Below are positions 4,600 through 5,731 of a stretch of DNA of 5,731 nucleotides, one piece after another. The notes under the pieces were generated by a model, which searched no databases, was not told the DNA's origin, and saw only the letters and a program-made list of their open reading frames with translations. Each line of letters begins with the position of its first letter. Position 1 is the stretch's first letter. Both the position numbers and the translations under genes were made by a program. The DNA is from Gemmatimonadota bacterium (GTDB lineage Bacteria; Gemmatimonadota; Gemmatimonadetes; JACCXV01; JAHWKZ01), in NCBI GenBank assembly GCA_030641505.1, contig DAOWHI010000124.1, positions 1 through 5,731 of the forward strand, written 5' to 3'.

Positions 4600-5731
4600 C
4601 TGGCGGTTTCAAGGTTCATCGCGCGCCCTTCCGCCCACGCGACGTCGAACGACTCGTTTCCGAGAGCACCCTTCGTCGCCGCCGAGCGGCGGTCATACAA
4701 GTCACGATCGACGTCATCGAGGACCGCGCCCATCGGTTCACGCAGCGCCTCCGCAGCGCCGAAGAGACACGCAGCGCGTTGGTGATCGCCCTCAACGGAA
4801 GCTACCTGTGCGAGACCAACCAGCCCGTACATCTTGGTCAGTCGATTATCGAAGCGAACCGCCAAGTCCAACCCCACTCGGTAGTGCCGACTCGCCTGCA
4901 CTGTATCCCCCAATTCGAGCGCGGTCTGACCCAGGTTGAAATGCAGCACGTCCTCAGCGGTGACGTTCCCCTGCGCACGTGAAACCTCGAGCCCTTCGAG
5001 ATAGAGCGACCGAGCATGCTCAAAATCGCCCTGCGCCCGGTACGCTTCGGCCAAGTTCCCAAGGAGGAGCGACACCGCTCGATGAGCCCACGCAGCGTCG
5101 AAGCCGCGCGCGATCGCCAGCGCGCGTTCGTGTCGCTCGATCGCTGTATCGAGCGTGTCTTCGGTGACGTCGATCCGCCCTTGAGCGGCCAGAGCGCGCA
5201 CCATGATCACCGGATCGTTCTCCGCTTCGCCAAGCGCGAGTGCCTGGTCAGCCACTTCTCGCGAACGCTTCAATGCGCCGTGAAAGTACAACAGTGAGCT
5301 CAGTCCGTACAACGCCTTCCCGCGATCGCGCGAATCGGTTGGAACCTCGGTGCTAGCCGCTCGCGTGGCCCATTCGATGCCTTCGGTCAGCGCACCCGCG
5401 CGGCGCCAGTAGCGCCACAGCGTGCTGACCATCCGCAGGGCTGACCCCTCCTCGTGTTCGAGGCTCCAATCAAGGGCCGCGCGCAGATTGTCGTTGTCCG
5501 CCCGCAGGCGATCCATCCAATCCGCCGAGTCAGGACCGCTCAACCCATCCTCGGCGCGCTCGGTGAACCCCTCGAACCAGCTCAGGTGACGGTCATGAAC
5601 AGCGCCCGCTTGGTCGGTTTCCGATAGCCTTTGCGCGGCATAGTCGCGGGTCGTCTCGAGCATCCGATAGCGGGACTCTCCGGCCGGTTCCGGCTCGACG
5701 AGCACCAGCGACTTGTGGACCAGCGCACTCA
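4569..5731 (-). CDS. TPR-containing regulatory protein (AfsR/cyclase-like ATPase family), C-terminal part
   Basis: The coding frame is open to the right edge, so the N-terminal part is missing; 386 residues are visible. Upstream of the GTG at 5705 the frame continues as SALVHKSLV, so that GTG is internal and not the start. The visible part begins with the winged-helix end typical of large STAND-type regulators (HKSLV, then YRMLETTRDYAAQRL), followed by RADNDNLRAALDWSLE. About 250 residues of helical TPR-like repeats come next, for example GNLAEAYRAQGDFEHARSLY and LGQTALELGDTVQASRHY. The C-terminal block (CLFGAAEALREPMGA and FDVAWAEGRAMNLETASQLA) is characteristic of the family. Full-length relatives carry an N-terminal nucleotide cyclase, SARP or other DNA-binding domain plus an NB-ARC-like ATPase; which one is present cannot be seen here. 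The protein ends shortly after the C-terminal block, so there is no C-terminal LuxR helix-turn-helix. Probably a cytoplasmic signal-sensing protein; ligand unknown. Its 3' end overlaps acr3 by 31 bases in convergent orientation. Confidence 0.85.
   Translation of the reverse strand, partial: SALVHKSLVLVEPEPAGESRYRMLETTRDYAAQRLSETDQAGAVHDRHLSWFEGFTERAEDGLSGPDSADWMDRLRADNDNLRAALDWSLEHEEGSALRMVSTLWRYWRRAGALTEGIEWATRAASTEVPTDSRDRGKALYGLSSLLYFHGALKRSREVADQALALGEAENDPVIMVRALAAQGRIDVTEDTLDTAIERHERALAIARGFDAAWAHRAVSLLLGNLAEAYRAQGDFEHARSLYLEGLEVSRAQGNVTAEDVLHFNLGQTALELGDTVQASRHYRVGLDLAVRFDNRLTKMYGLVGLAQVASVEGDHQRAACLFGAAEALREPMGAVLDDVDRDLYDRRSAATKGALGNESFDVAWAEGRAMNLETASQLALSGATP

Noticed and set aside
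4569..5705. Treating the GTG at 5705 as the true start of the TPR protein
   Set aside because: The frame stays open to the window edge and the extra residues SALVHKSLV continue the known family pattern, so the GTG is an internal valine codon and the gene is partial.

Overview
The window is GC-rich, densely coded bacterial DNA with no rRNA, tRNA, CRISPR or insertion sequence that I can see. The organism is not certain. The gene set (QueA, DUF2905, a beta-CASP RNase of the TTHA0252 type, and a large TPR regulator of the kind abundant in Chloroflexi and deep-branching Actinobacteria) suggests one of those groups. The palindrome CGATCG is very frequent (19 by hand count), including four copies of GCGATCGC.

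Layout. Positions 51-3117 hold a compact leftward gene cluster, in transcription order: an unrecognised 123-residue protein, a small two-helix DUF2905 membrane protein, the queuosine enzyme QueA, and a metallo-beta-lactamase/beta-CASP RNA nuclease. Genes overlap or lie a few bases apart, so one operon is likely. A further leftward gene may begin at position 33 and leave the window. Positions 3118-3200 form a short, relatively AT-rich divergent promoter region with several small repeats. Positions 3201-4599 hold a rightward two-gene arsenic cassette: an ArsR repressor overlapping by 8 bases an ACR3 arsenite efflux permease. Positions 4569-5731 hold the 3' part of a leftward gene for a TPR-rich signalling or regulatory protein. 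It converges on acr3, and the two coding regions overlap by 31 bases.

How the parts work together. The leftward cluster combines tRNA modification (QueA, epoxyqueuosine precursor synthesis) with RNA processing (beta-CASP RNase). The ars pair is a minimal detoxification unit: ArsR should sit on the AT-rich operator and release it when As(III) or Sb(III) binds, allowing synthesis of the pump. There is no arsenate reductase or arsenite methyltransferase in the window, so arsenate resistance would need genes elsewhere.

I do not see a clearly new biological system. The points most worth a second look are the repeat-rich ars operator with an apparently leaderless arsR start, the drop in CGATCG density across the ars cassette (a possible sign of transfer), the unrecognised 123-residue protein, and the antisense 3' overlap between acr3 and the TPR regulator.
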